Source: Catellatospora sp. IY07-71
GTDB taxonomy: Bacteria > Actinomycetota > Actinomycetes > Mycobacteriales > Micromonosporaceae
Reading direction: 5' to 3'
DNA: 64,000 bases
NCBI RefSeq assembly: GCF_018326265.1
Contig: NZ_AP023360.1
Span: forward strand, 598,501-662,500
Positions 1 to 8,566 of this stretch are shown here, piece by piece. Every line of letters begins with the position of its first letter. Within the stretch, counting starts at the first letter, position 1. A model generated the notes under the pieces. The model was not told the DNA's origin. It saw only the letters and a list, made by a program, of their open reading frames with translations, and did not search any database. A program made the position numbers and the translations under genes.

Positions 1-211
1 CGGTGACCACGCGGAGCTGATCGGGCAGGGCCAGATCGGACAGGCGCGGCACGGGGCGGCGCGGCGTGCTCGCCAGGTCCGCGGACTGGTCGGCGAAGGA
101 CTGGACCAGGCGGTGCACCGGCTCGCCACGGTCGCGCCACCGTTCGGGCGTCCAGTGTCCGACCTGGTTGACCAGTAGCTCCACGGCGCGCATCAGCTGC
201 TCGGTGCTCAC
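1..211 (-). CDS. Unidentified protein, 5' part only
   Basis: Only the first 70 codons lie in the window; the gene runs off the left edge. It reads from a GTG at 211 and begins STEQLMRAVELLVNQVGHW. The fragment is hydrophilic and has no signal peptide or membrane segment. Codon use fits a real gene (third positions almost all G or C). I do not recognise the family. It lies downstream of the Bax inhibitor gene on the same strand, but a strong hairpin separates them, so it probably has its own promoter. Confidence 0.55.
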   Translation of the reverse strand, partial: MSTEQLMRAVELLVNQVGHWTPERWRDRGEPVHRLVQSFADQSADLASTPRRPVPRLSDLALPDQLRVVT

Positions 212-241
212 GCCTGAAGATTGTCCCGGCCCGGAAACGGG

Positions 242-272
242 CCGACGCCCCGGGGCGGCCCCGGGGCGTCGG
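242..272 (-). terminator. Hairpin terminator of the Bax inhibitor gene
   Basis: A perfect 14-bp GC-rich inverted repeat (242-255 pairs with 259-272, 3-nt loop) starts about 35 nt after the stop of the 307-1122 gene. There is no T-run, which is normal for actinomycete terminators. Confidence 0.7.
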
Positions 273-306
273 TCGTCGTGTCCGTCCTGGTGTGACCAGG
301 CCGCGG

Positions 307-1122
307 TCAGTCCTCCGAGAAGTACGACAGCAGGCGCAGGAACTCCAGGTACATCCAGACCAGCTCGACGAGGATGCCGAACGCGCCCAGCCAGCCGTAC
401 TTGCGCGGCAGGCCGGCGGCGATGCCGTCCTCGATCTGCTTGAAGTTGACCACGAACATCAGCGCCGCGACCACGATGCAGACCAGGCTGAAGCCGATCG
501 CGATGGGGCTGCCGTCCCGCAGCGGGCTGACCACGCCGGTGAAGAAGTAGAGCACCAGGTTCACCAGCATCACGACGCCGAGGCCGGCGGCGATGCCGAT
601 GACGACCCGCATGAACTTCGGCGTCGCCCGGATGATCTTCGCCTTGTACAGCACGGCCATGGTGAGGAACACGCCGAGCGTCGCGATGACCGCCTGCAGC
701 ACGATGCCGTCGAACAGGTAGTCGTAGACCTTGCTCACCACACCGAGGAAGATGCCCTCGATCACGGCGTAACCGATGATCACGGCGGCGTTCGTGATCT
801 GCGCGAACGAGATCGCCAGACCGACGATCACGCCCAGGAACATCGAGCCGTACCAGACCGGCTTGATGACCTCCAGCGGCACCACGGCCCACGAGATCGC
901 CGCGAACAGCGCGGTGATCGCGAGCAGGGACACCGTCTTGACGACGACGTCGTCGACGGTCATCCGGTCGGCCTGTCCGGACTGGACCACCTCGGGGTAG
1001 CCGTAGCCCTGGCCGTCAGCCTGCGGGTAGCCCGCCGGGGCGCCCTGGCCCGGCACGGTATACCGCGGCTGCTGAGCAGCCGCCGCGCTGATGCGGCCGA
1101 GCACCGGGTTCGAACTCTTCAC
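307..1122 (-). CDS. Bax inhibitor-1/YccA family membrane protein
   Basis: Multi-pass inner-membrane protein of the BI-1/YccA family, whose bacterial members are linked to membrane proteostasis or ion leak. The 271 residues begin KSSNPVLGRISAAAAQQP, a typical actinobacterial start, followed by a Pro/Gly/Gln-rich cytoplasmic tail of about 65 residues and then about seven hydrophobic helices. The GTG at 1122 is preferred over the ATG at 1143, because the ribosome site GGAGGAGG overlaps that ATG and sits about 11 nt before the GTG. Transcribed alone, divergently from the GNAT gene at 1250. Confidence 0.85.
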   Translation of the reverse strand: MKSSNPVLGRISAAAAQQPRYTVPGQGAPAGYPQADGQGYGYPEVVQSGQADRMTVDDVVVKTVSLLAITALFAAISWAVVPLEVIKPVWYGSMFLGVIVGLAISFAQITNAAVIIGYAVIEGIFLGVVSKVYDYLFDGIVLQAVIATLGVFLTMAVLYKAKIIRATPKFMRVVIGIAAGLGVVMLVNLVLYFFTGVVSPLRDGSPIAIGFSLVCIVVAALMFVVNFKQIEDGIAAGLPRKYGWLGAFGILVELVWMYLEFLRLLSYFSED

Positions 1123-1249
1123 AGCGGGTCTCGCCTCCTCCACATGGGTTGTGCCCGACAGAGTAGCGGATTAACGCACCTGCGGTGATCGACGTTTTAC
1201 TGCATGATCGCCGTCGGCGGGTGACGGCTCGCGGACCTGGGAGTGACAC

Positions 1250-1726
1250 ATGACGATCACGGTGGACCGGCTGACCGGCGACGACTGGCAGACACTACGT
1301 GAGCTGCGGCTCAACGCGTTGCAGGAGGCGCCGTACGCGTTCGGCTCGACGTTCGAGCGCGAGCGGGACCGGGCCGAGCAGGAGTGGCGGGCCCGGCTGG
1401 ACAGCCCGGCGTCGGCGAGCTTCGCGGCACTGCTCGACGGCGTGCCGGCGGGCCTGGCGGGAGGTTATCTGCCGGAGGGCGGGCAGGACGCCGTCGAGCT
1501 GGTCTCCATGTGGGTGTCCCCGGCGGCGCGCGGGCGGCGGATCGCCGAGCAGCTCGTCGACGCGGTGGCCGGCTGGGCTCGTGACCTGGGCCGGGCCGAG
1601 GTGGTGCTGGAGGTCGCCGCGGGCAACGACACCGCGAGGCGGGTGTACGAGCGCTGCGGGTTCATGCCCTGCGCCGAGGTGCCCCACACGCCCGGCGGCA
1701 CGCGTATGCGGCGGCCGTCGCGTTGA
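1250..1726 (+). CDS. GNAT family N-acetyltransferase
   Basis: 158-residue acetyl-CoA dependent N-acetyltransferase. The fold is visible from the N-terminal start of strand 1 and helix 1 (TVDRLTGDDWQTLRELRL), the acetyl-CoA loop with RGRRIAEQLVDAV (about residues 97-110) and the late NDTARRVYERCGF segment (about 126-138), which is typical of the C-terminal GNAT helix and strand. The substrate cannot be read from the sequence. ATG start at 1250; single gene, divergent from the Bax inhibitor gene. Confidence 0.85.
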   Translation: MTITVDRLTGDDWQTLRELRLNALQEAPYAFGSTFERERDRAEQEWRARLDSPASASFAALLDGVPAGLAGGYLPEGGQDAVELVSMWVSPAARGRRIAEQLVDAVAGWARDLGRAEVVLEVAAGNDTARRVYERCGFMPCAEVPHTPGGTRMRRPSR

Positions 1727-1852
1727 CGCCAATCGACACGCCGCTTCTTTACGGAACCTTAATTAATTGACGGCGAATTACCTCCCGCGAACCGGTTGCC
1801 GGAGCATGGCCGAACGTCGGCGAATTTGTGCCTTAAAGCGGGCGGCCAAGGG

Positions 1853-1881
1853 GTGACAGACCGCCGGAGGCTCGCTATGCT
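1853..1881 (+). promoter_or_regulatory. Candidate housekeeping sigma promoter
   Basis: GTGACA (1853-1858), a 17-bp spacer and TATGCT (1876-1881) form a good HrdB-type promoter. The expected start near 1888 is only a few bases before a hairpin with a T-run, so the product would be a very short RNA. No coding gene lies between. Confidence 0.4.
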
Positions 1882-1889
1882 CGTCCCCA

Positions 1890-1945
1890 ACGCGCTCCAA
1901 TCGCCCGCTTCCCCCGTGGCAGGCGATCGGAGCGCGTCACTTTTT
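1890..1945 (+). terminator. Intrinsic terminator with T-run, or a tiny hairpin RNA
   Basis: 16-bp stem with one mismatch (1890-1905 with 1922-1937, C-rich loop), followed 3 nt later by five Ts (1941-1945). A U-tract is rare in this GC-rich genome. It lies 164 nt after the GNAT stop and directly behind the candidate promoter at 1853-1881, so it may end GNAT transcription, make an RNA of about 55 nt, or attenuate the gene at 2247. Confidence 0.55.
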
Positions 1946-2024
1946 GCAAGACTTTTCAGTACGCCATTCGGCGCGCCTTTCGGCCGATGCCGCGCTGCCA
2001 TTCCGGCGTACGCCGCCATCCTCC

Positions 2025-2108
2025 TGGTGCCCGGGGCGGGGGTCGAACCCGCACGCCTTTCGGCAGTCGCTTTTAAGGCAACCGTGTCTGCCGTTCCACC
2101 ACCCGGGC
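2025..2108 (-). tRNA. bldA: tRNA-Leu(UAA), bldA type
   Basis: Read on the minus strand this is a complete class II tRNA. The acceptor GCCCGGG pairs with CCCGGGC, the D arm is GTGGAACGGCAGACAC, the anticodon stem GTTGC/GCGAC holds loop CTTAAAA (anticodon UAA), and there is a long variable arm, a GGTTCGACCC T-loop and a genomic CCA. It reads the UUA leucine codon. In Streptomyces this tRNA is bldA, whose supply limits translation of TTA-containing developmental and antibiotic genes. I saw no in-frame TTA in the genes I checked here, but I did not check all of them. Confidence 0.93.
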
Positions 2109-2246
2109 GCTGCACGACCAAGCGTGCCCTGCCACCGTAGCGGGTGGACCCCGTCGGGGGCACGCCCGTTGTCGCCCAGCGGCGAACGGACACGTGGCGT
2201 GATGGTCGCGGGGCGGTCAGGCAGCCGAAGCGCTAGGGTCAAGCGC

Positions 2247-4064
2247 GTGACGAGCACCGCGCCCGCCCTCACCACCACCGCCGATCCCGTAGTCCCCGGG
2301 CAGCGGGGTGCATCGGGGGCACCCGCGCCCGTGTCACCGCCGCGGCGGCGGTGGCCGCTCGACGTTCTGGCCTGCGCGGGATTCCTGGCTCTGGCAGGCT
2401 GGCTCACCCTCGGGCTGTGGCCGGACCCGGACACCCGCACGCTCGCGCTCAACCCGCCGGACCAGATCCTCTACGAGTGGTTCCTGGCCCACGACACGAT
2501 GCTGTGGAGCGGCGACTTCTCGCTCGTCAGCGACCGCCTGAACGCCCCGTACGGCGTCAACCTGCTGGCCAACACCACGGTGATCCTGCTCGGCGGGCTG
2601 TTCGCCCCGGTCACCCTGGCCTACGGCGCCGCGACCACGTTCTCGCTGCTGGTCGCCCTGAACCTGGCCGGCACCGCCATCGCCTGGTATTTCCTGTTCC
2701 ACCGGACGCTGGGCGCGCACCGGATCGCCGCCGCGGTGGGCGCCGCGTGCTGCGGGTTCGCCCCGGGCATGGTGTCGCAGTCCAACAGCCACCTGCACAT
2801 GACCGCCCAGTGGCTGATCCCGCCGATGCTGTGGTGCGTCGTCGCGCTGGCCCGCGCCGCCCGCGCGGAATACACCCACCCCCGGCGGCTGCTCCTGCTC
2901 GGCGCCCTGTTCGGCCTGCTGGTCAGCCTCCAGGTGTTCATCGGTGAGGAGACCCTGTTCCTCACCGCGCTCACCCTGATCATCGTGACCGTCGTGTACG
3001 TCGCGATCACCCGCCCGGCCCGGCTGGTGCTGGCCCGCTTCGCGGCGGGGCTGTTCGTGGCCGTGGGCACGGCGGTGGTGCTGCTGGCGTACCCGCTGTG
3101 GGTGCAGTTCAAGGGCCCCCAGTCGGTGGCCGACGGCGTGTTCAGCCCGTTCTACTTCTCGGCCGACCTGGCGAGCTTCACCGCGTTCTCGCCGCTGACG
3201 CTCGCCGGGGACGAGTCCGCGGCGCGGCTGACCACCGGCCCGGCGGAGTACAACACCTTCCTCGGCTGGCCGCTGGTGCTGCTGTCGCTGGGCCTGCTGG
3301 TCTGGCTGCGCCGCAACCCGCTGGCGGTGGCCGTCGGGGCAGGCGCGCTGGGCATGAGCACGCTGGCGCTGGGCCCGCAGATCATGCTCAACGGCCAGCG
3401 GACCCCGCTGCCCGGCCCGTACCGGCTGCTCATGCACGTGCCGGTGGTGGACGGCGCGCTGCCGATGCGCTTCGCGCTGGCCGCCATCCCGCTGGTCGCG
3501 GTGCTGCTGGTGGTGGCGCTGGGCGAGGCCGCCCGGTCGGCCCGCCGCCCGCTGCGGATCGGCGTTCCGGTGCTGGTCGGGGCGGCGCTGCTGCCGCTGT
3601 TCCCGACGCCGCTGCCGACCGCCGACCGCCCGCCCGTGCCCGCCTTCTTCGCCGACGGCCTGTGGCGCCGCTGCGCCGGGGACGGCGACGTGATCATGAC
3701 GGTGCCGCTGCCCACCCCGGAGAAACCCCTGCCCATGCGGTACGCGACCGCGGCGCAGACGGCGTTCGGGCTGCCCGAGGGCTTCTTCATCGGCCCGCAC
3801 GGCACCGACGGCAAGGCCACCATGGGCATCGGCCGCCGGCCGACGTCGTGGGTGCTGTCCGAGGTGGCCCGCACCGGCACCGTGCCCGCGATCAACGACG
3901 ACCACCGCCTGGACGCCCGCAAGGACCTCACCAAGTGGAACGCGTCCTGCGTGGTGCTCACCCCCGAACACCCCCGCCACGGCGAGCTGCTGCGCACCCT
4001 GGAGGCCCTGCTCGGCCCCGGCACCCCCGCCGCCGACGTCGTCTACTGGCCCCGCACCTGGTAA
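2247..4064 (+). CDS. Large polytopic membrane protein, possibly GT-C-like
   Basis: 605-residue inner-membrane protein with about ten hydrophobic helices. The first helix is near residues 32-50, and a soluble C-terminal domain of about 140 residues follows residue 460. The early acidic, aromatic loop after helix 1 (LNPPDQILYEWFLAHDTM) resembles the first extracytoplasmic loop of GT-C glycosyltransferases, but I see no diagnostic motif, so the function is a guess. The GTG at 2247 follows TAGGGT by 7 nt and has no ribosome site, which suggests a leaderless mRNA. The gene is followed by a very strong terminator. Confidence 0.75.
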   Translation: MTSTAPALTTTADPVVPGQRGASGAPAPVSPPRRRWPLDVLACAGFLALAGWLTLGLWPDPDTRTLALNPPDQILYEWFLAHDTMLWSGDFSLVSDRLNAPYGVNLLANTTVILLGGLFAPVTLAYGAATTFSLLVALNLAGTAIAWYFLFHRTLGAHRIAAAVGAACCGFAPGMVSQSNSHLHMTAQWLIPPMLWCVVALARAARAEYTHPRRLLLLGALFGLLVSLQVFIGEETLFLTALTLIIVTVVYVAITRPARLVLARFAAGLFVAVGTAVVLLAYPLWVQFKGPQSVADGVFSPFYFSADLASFTAFSPLTLAGDESAARLTTGPAEYNTFLGWPLVLLSLGLLVWLRRNPLAVAVGAGALGMSTLALGPQIMLNGQRTPLPGPYRLLMHVPVVDGALPMRFALAAIPLVAVLLVVALGEAARSARRPLRIGVPVLVGAALLPLFPTPLPTADRPPVPAFFADGLWRRCAGDGDVIMTVPLPTPEKPLPMRYATAAQTAFGLPEGFFIGPHGTDGKATMGIGRRPTSWVLSEVARTGTVPAINDDHRLDARKDLTKWNASCVVLTPEHPRHGELLRTLEALLGPGTPAADVVYWPRTW

Positions 4065-4078
4065 CGCTCCACCCGTAC

Positions 4079-4130
4079 AAGATCGAAGGCCCCCGCCGTG
4101 CTGAACGGCACGGCGGGGGCCTTCGATCTT
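4079..4130. terminator. Bidirectional hairpin terminator
   Basis: Perfect 23-bp inverted repeat (4079-4101 with 4108-4130, 6-nt loop) placed exactly between two convergent genes, 15 nt after one stop and 6 nt after the other. It serves both strands. Confidence 0.88.
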
Positions 4131-4135
4131 GAAGA

Positions 4136-5461
4136 TTACGGCTGCTGCGTCGGCTGGGTGACCTGGGCGAAGGGGTCCATGGGCTGGTGGAGGGCGCCCA
4201 GCGAGACCACCTCGCGCTTGAGGAACAGGGCCAGGGTCCAGTCGGCGATCACCCGGACCTTGCGGTTCAGCGACGGGATGCGGCTCATGTGGTACGTGCG
4301 GTGCATGAACCAGGCGACCAGGCCCTTGGCCTTGAAGCCGTACACGTGCGCCACGCCCTTGTGCAGGCCGAGGCTGGCCACCGAGCCCACGTGCTTGTGC
4401 CGGTACTCCCGGATGCCTCGGCCGCGCACGGTGGCGATCAGGTTGTCCGCCAGGCGGCGGGCCTGCCGCACCGCGTGCTGCGCGCTCGGCGAGCACATCT
4501 CGCCCGCGGCGGCGGTGAGGTCGGGCACCGCGGCGCAGTCGCCCGCGCTCCACGCGCCCTCGACGAGCTGGTCGCCGTCCACCACGCGCAGCGTCGCGTC
4601 GCAGGTCAGCTTGCCCTGGGCGTTGCGCGGCAGGTCGGTCGCGGCGATCATCGGGTGCGCCTTGACGCCGGCGGTCCACACGATGGTGTCCGCGGCGAAC
4701 TCGCCGCCGTCCGACAGCTTCACCACGCCGTCGACGCAGGACTCCAGCCGGGTGCCCAGGCGCAGGTCCATGTTGCGCTTGAGCAGCGCCTCCACGGTGT
4801 ACGCGCCCATCTGCGGGCCGACCTCGGGCAGCACCCGCTGCGTGGCCTCGACCAGCACCCAGTGCATGTCGTCGGCCTTGAGCTCCGGGTAGTAGCGCAG
4901 CGCGTCGCGGGCCATGTCCTCCATCTCGCCGAGCGCCTCGACGCCGGCGAAGCCGGCCCCGACGACCACGAACGTCAGCGCCCGCCTGCGGGTCTGCTCG
5001 TCGGTGGTGGCGGCGGCGATGTCGAGGCACTCCAGCACGTGGTTACGCAGCCAGATGGCCTCGCCGATGGTCTTGAAGCCGACCGCGTGCTCGCGCAGGC
5101 CGGGGATCGGCAGGGTGCGCGACACGCTGCCGGGCGCGACGATGATGTGGTCGTACGGGATCTCCCGGGACGGGCCCACCACCGGCTGCACGATCGCGGT
5201 CTTGCGGGAGTGCTCGACCTTGGTCACGGAGCCGTGCACGACCTTGCAGTCGCGCAGCTCCCGGCGCAGCGGCACGACGGTGTGCCGGGGGGAGATGTTG
5301 CCGGCCGCCGCCTCGGGGAGGAACGGCTGGTACGTCATGTGCGGCTGCGGGTCGACAACCGTCACTTCGGCCTCGCTCGCGCGCAACTTGCCCGTCAGGC
5401 GGAGGGCGGCGTAGAGGCCGACATGGCCCGCGCCCACCACCAGGATCCGTACTGGCTTCAC
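4136..5461 (-). CDS. NAD(P)/FAD-dependent oxidoreductase, NDH-2 like
   Basis: 441-residue flavoprotein of the type II NADH dehydrogenase group, which passes electrons from NADH to quinone at the inner face of the membrane without pumping protons. The N-terminus has an FAD Rossmann motif (ILVVGAGHVGLYAALRL, residues 6-22) and a second dinucleotide motif (VVVGAGFAGVEALGEM, near residue 165). The WSAGDCAAVPD segment is the usual flavin-contact loop, and the C-terminal 90 residues are basic and amphipathic, as in membrane-bound NDH-2. Monocistronic; converges on the 2247 gene across a shared terminator. Confidence 0.85.
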   Translation of the reverse strand: MKPVRILVVGAGHVGLYAALRLTGKLRASEAEVTVVDPQPHMTYQPFLPEAAAGNISPRHTVVPLRRELRDCKVVHGSVTKVEHSRKTAIVQPVVGPSREIPYDHIIVAPGSVSRTLPIPGLREHAVGFKTIGEAIWLRNHVLECLDIAAATTDEQTRRRALTFVVVGAGFAGVEALGEMEDMARDALRYYPELKADDMHWVLVEATQRVLPEVGPQMGAYTVEALLKRNMDLRLGTRLESCVDGVVKLSDGGEFAADTIVWTAGVKAHPMIAATDLPRNAQGKLTCDATLRVVDGDQLVEGAWSAGDCAAVPDLTAAAGEMCSPSAQHAVRQARRLADNLIATVRGRGIREYRHKHVGSVASLGLHKGVAHVYGFKAKGLVAWFMHRTYHMSRIPSLNRKVRVIADWTLALFLKREVVSLGALHQPMDPFAQVTQPTQQP

Positions 5462-5545
5462 GACTTCACGCTACGCCCGTAGCACGCCGCTGATCAGCGC
5501 TGACGCCTGTGATCCCGGACAGCGACGGCCGTCACGCCGCCCCGA

Positions 5546-6091
5546 TCAGGGCCGCCTGCCCAGCCTGGTGAGCAACGCCACGGCCCCCGCCACCACGGCC
5601 AGGCCGATCACCAGGGCGACGGTCGGCGTGGAGATGTACAGGCCCGGCAGCACGTTGACCAGCAGCAGGGTGAGCACGCCGGTCGCGGCGAGCACCAGCG
5701 CCGCCCGGCCCGCCCAGCGCAGCAGCACCTGGTTGTCCACGATCGCGTCGTATGGCAGCACCGCCGCCAGCGCCGCGCCGGAGTGCAGCAGGTAGAGCGC
5801 GGCGGCCGTGCCCAGCAGCCGCCCCAGCGACGGCTGTGCCAGGAACAGCAGCGTGTCGGCCAGCCACAGGCAGATCGTGGCGAGCATCACCACCAGCGGC
5901 GCCGCCCCGCCCGGCAGCAGCGCCGGGTAGACGGCCAGCACGAAGAAGCCGAGCAGCGCCTGCGACGGCATGCCGGACGGTGCGGCCAGCAGCAGCCCGG
6001 CGAAGGCTGCCAGGAACACCGTCCCGCGCACCAGCAGCGGCGCGCCGGTGACCCGGCCCAGCTCGCGTACCTGCTGCATCAGCTGCTTCAT
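5546..6091 (-). CDS. Small polytopic membrane protein
   Basis: 181-residue protein of unknown function, with about five hydrophobic segments starting near residue 20 and a short basic end (LTRLGRRP). The ATG at 6089-6091 shares one base with the TGA of the DUF58 gene (TGATG), so the two are translationally coupled. It is the last gene of the MoxR-DUF58-DUF4129 operon. That position suggests a membrane partner of this MoxR system, but no family was recognised. Confidence 0.75.
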   Translation of the reverse strand: MKQLMQQVRELGRVTGAPLLVRGTVFLAAFAGLLLAAPSGMPSQALLGFFVLAVYPALLPGGAAPLVVMLATICLWLADTLLFLAQPSLGRLLGTAAALYLLHSGAALAAVLPYDAIVDNQVLLRWAGRAALVLAATGVLTLLLVNVLPGLYISTPTVALVIGLAVVAGAVALLTRLGRRP

Positions 6092-7473
6092 CAGCGCACC
6101 GCCTTCGGCGCGGCGGCCAGCCGCGACACGTCCCGGAGCACGGCGTCCAGGCTGCCCGCGCCCGCCCAGGCGACCACCGGCACCCCGTGCTCGCCCAGCT
6201 GGCCCATGGTGTTCTCCCGCTCCGCGCGCCACAGCCGGTGGGACAGGTCGGTCCAGCTGTTGACGGTGGGCGAGGCCAGGTCCGAGGGCAGCGTGTCCAC
6301 CGCGACCACGAAACGGCCCGAGCGGGACAGGCCCGCCAGCATCGCCGCCGAGCGGGCGTCCAGCAGCGGCGTCAGCACCACCACCAGCGCCGCCGACGAG
6401 ATGCCCGCCGCGAGCTGCGCCCCGCCCCGCTCCTGCGCGGTCGGGCTGGGGTGCGCGTCCAGCAGCCATTCCAGCACGGTCAGGTACTGGCGGCGGCCGC
6501 TGGCCGGGCGCAGGCGGCGGGCCTGGGCGCCGTACTCCAGCACGGACACCCGGTCGCCGCGGTGCAGGTAGTGCTCGGCGATCGCGGCCGCCGCGCGCAC
6601 CGAGCGGTCCAGCACGGAGGCCGTGCCGCCGACCCCCTCGGAGCGGCCCGCGTCGGCGAGCAGGTCCAGCAGCACCACGACCTCGGCGTCGCGGTCGGAC
6701 AGGGTGGCGGCCACGTGCAGCCGCTCGGTGCGCAGCGACACCCGCCAGTCGACGCGGCGCAGCCGGTCACCGGGCGCGAACTGGCGTACGCCCGCCAGCT
6801 CGCCGCCCTCGCCGGGGCGGCGGGAGCGGTGCTGGCCGACCAGCCCGGCCGCGCGCGGCATCGCCTCGTCGGCCTTGAACGGATCGGTCAGCGGGTACAC
6901 CTTCACGCCCAGCGCGCCGGTGACCACGGCCCGGCTGACCAGCAGCCCGTCCGCGGCGACGGCGTGCGCGGAGGCGGGGCCGAGCCAGTGCCGTCCCCAG
7001 CGCACCGCCGGGCCGGCCAGCTCGACCGCGGTCGCGACGCCGCGCGGCACGAAGGTCACGTACGGCCGGTTGCCGCCGCGCGGGCCGCGCCGGGGCGCGT
7101 TCGGGTCGGTGCCGCCCTCCAGCCGCAGCCAGGGCGAGTGCTGCAGGTGCACCACGGTCAGGTCGTAGCCGACCGTGTCGCGGTTCTCCACCTCGACCGT
7201 CGCACCCAGCTCGCCGCCCTCCACCGGGAACGACTCCACGGTGGACAGCCGCAGGCCGGGCAGCGTACGCGGGCGCTTGCCGAGCGCGAACGCCACGCTC
7301 AGCGCCAGCGGCGCGGCCAGGATCACCAGCTCGGTGCGGCCCAGCAGCACGGCGGCGATCAGCAGCATCCCGGCGATGAGCACCGCCCGGCCGAGCGCCC
7401 GGGTCGGCGCCCAGTTGTCGCCGGTGTCGGTGGAGGCCACGGGCTCCAGGTCGCCCTCGGCGGGCTGGGCCAT
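6091..7473 (-). CDS. DUF58 domain protein of a MoxR operon
   Basis: 460-residue protein. After the start MAQPAEGDLEP there are two adjacent membrane helices (about residues 28-60), a beta-rich extracytoplasmic-type region, then the DUF58 core near residues 235-290 (GEGGELAGVRQFAPGDRLRR, then VDWRVSLRTERLHV). A von Willebrand A-like fold follows (VVLLDLLADAG). DUF58 proteins go with MoxR ATPases and are thought to act as their substrate-binding partners. The ATG at 7473 is used because it lies 1 nt after the moxR stop. Part of a five-gene operon. Confidence 0.88.
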   Translation of the reverse strand: MAQPAEGDLEPVASTDTGDNWAPTRALGRAVLIAGMLLIAAVLLGRTELVILAAPLALSVAFALGKRPRTLPGLRLSTVESFPVEGGELGATVEVENRDTVGYDLTVVHLQHSPWLRLEGGTDPNAPRRGPRGGNRPYVTFVPRGVATAVELAGPAVRWGRHWLGPASAHAVAADGLLVSRAVVTGALGVKVYPLTDPFKADEAMPRAAGLVGQHRSRRPGEGGELAGVRQFAPGDRLRRVDWRVSLRTERLHVAATLSDRDAEVVVLLDLLADAGRSEGVGGTASVLDRSVRAAAAIAEHYLHRGDRVSVLEYGAQARRLRPASGRRQYLTVLEWLLDAHPSPTAQERGGAQLAAGISSAALVVVLTPLLDARSAAMLAGLSRSGRFVVAVDTLPSDLASPTVNSWTDLSHRLWRAERENTMGQLGEHGVPVVAWAGAGSLDAVLRDVSRLAAAPKAVR

Positions 7474-7474
7474 C

Positions 7475-8566
7475 TCAGCCCCGCAGCCCGGTCGACCGGT
7501 ATGGCGGCTCGCCCAGCAGGTCGTCCTCCAGGTCGGCCAGCCGGCCGCTGCGGACCGGGCTCGGCCGCTGGCCCGGGGCACCGCCCGCGTGGCTGGGCAG
7601 CGCGCCGCTGACCGGCGCGGGCGTGGCCGCCAGCACCTCGGCCACCACGCTGACCGGGTCGATGCGCTTGAGCCACATCTCCGGCCGCAGCGTGATCCGG
7701 TGGGCCAGCGCGGGCAGGGTCACCGCCTTGACGTCCTCGGGGATGACGTAGTCCCGCCCGGCCAGCGCGGCACGCGCCCGCGACAGCAGCAGCAGCGCCA
7801 GCGAACCGCGCGGCGACGAGCCGACCAGCACCGCCGGGTGCTCGCGGGTGGCCGCGGTCAGCGCCACCAGGTAGCGGCAGATCGAGTCCTCGACCTCGAT
7901 CTCCTCCAGCCCGGCCTGCATGCGCAGCAGCGTCTTGGCGTCCACCACCGGCTCGACCTCGGACTCCTCGCGGCGGCGCACCATGCGGCGGCGCAGCACG
8001 TTCAGCTCCTCGTCGGCCTCCGGGTAGCCGAAGGAGACGCGCAGCATGAAGCGGTCCAGCTGCGCCTCGGGCAGCGGGTAGGTGCCCTCGTACTCGATCG
8101 GGTTGGCGGTGGCGAGCACGTGGAACGGCGCCTCCAGGCGGTAGGTCACGCCCTCGACGGACACCTGCTTCTCCTGCATCGCCTCCAGCAGCGCCGCCTG
8201 CGTCTTCGGCGGCGTGCGGTTGATCTCGTCGGCGAGCAGCAGGTTGGTGAACACCGGTCCGGCCCGGAAGGTGAAGTCGTGGCTGCGCTGGTCGTACAGG
8301 AACGAGCCGGTCACGTCGGCGGGCAGCAGGTCCGGGGTGAACTGCAGGCGGCGGAAGTCGAGGCCGAGCGCCTGCGCGAAGGTGCGCGCGGTCAGCGTCT
8401 TGCCCAGGCCGGGCAGGTCCTCCAGCAGCACGTGGCCGCCGGCCAGGATGCCCGCCAGCACCAGCTCCAGGGAGTCCCGCTTGCCCACCATGACGGTGCC
8501 GACCCGGTCGAGCACCTGCTGGGCGAGGCGTCCCACCTCAGCCGCGGGGATCGGTTGCATGCTCAC
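7475..8566 (-). CDS. MoxR family AAA+ ATPase
   Basis: 363-residue AAA+ chaperone-like ATPase. Walker A is LLEDLPGLGKTLTART (about residues 47-62) and Walker B is LLLADEINRTPPKTQ (about 110-124); the sensor region and the arginine-rich lid (SSPRGSLALLLLSRARA) are present. MoxR proteins help mature or activate protein complexes together with DUF58/VWA partners. The GTG at 8566 overlaps the upstream TGA (GTGA), and an ATG lies two codons inside. Confidence 0.92.
   Translation of the reverse strand: MSMQPIPAAEVGRLAQQVLDRVGTVMVGKRDSLELVLAGILAGGHVLLEDLPGLGKTLTARTFAQALGLDFRRLQFTPDLLPADVTGSFLYDQRSHDFTFRAGPVFTNLLLADEINRTPPKTQAALLEAMQEKQVSVEGVTYRLEAPFHVLATANPIEYEGTYPLPEAQLDRFMLRVSFGYPEADEELNVLRRRMVRRREESEVEPVVDAKTLLRMQAGLEEIEVEDSICRYLVALTAATREHPAVLVGSSPRGSLALLLLSRARAALAGRDYVIPEDVKAVTLPALAHRITLRPEMWLKRIDPVSVVAEVLAATPAPVSGALPSHAGGAPGQRPSPVRSGRLADLEDDLLGEPPYRSTGLRG

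Noticed and set aside
1016-1249. Minus-strand frame upstream of the Bax inhibitor gene, and the ATG start at 1143
   Set aside because: The ribosome site GGAGG lies over the ATG itself and fits the GTG at 1122; the other frame has no coding character.
1888-1945. Assignment as an actinobacterial 6C RNA
   Set aside because: 6C RNAs have two stem-loops with C-rich loops; only one such hairpin is present here.
2334-5030. Open frame of almost 900 codons on the minus strand across the 2247 and 4136 genes
   Set aside because: Arg/Gly/Ala-rich shadow running through a strong terminator and two well-supported genes.
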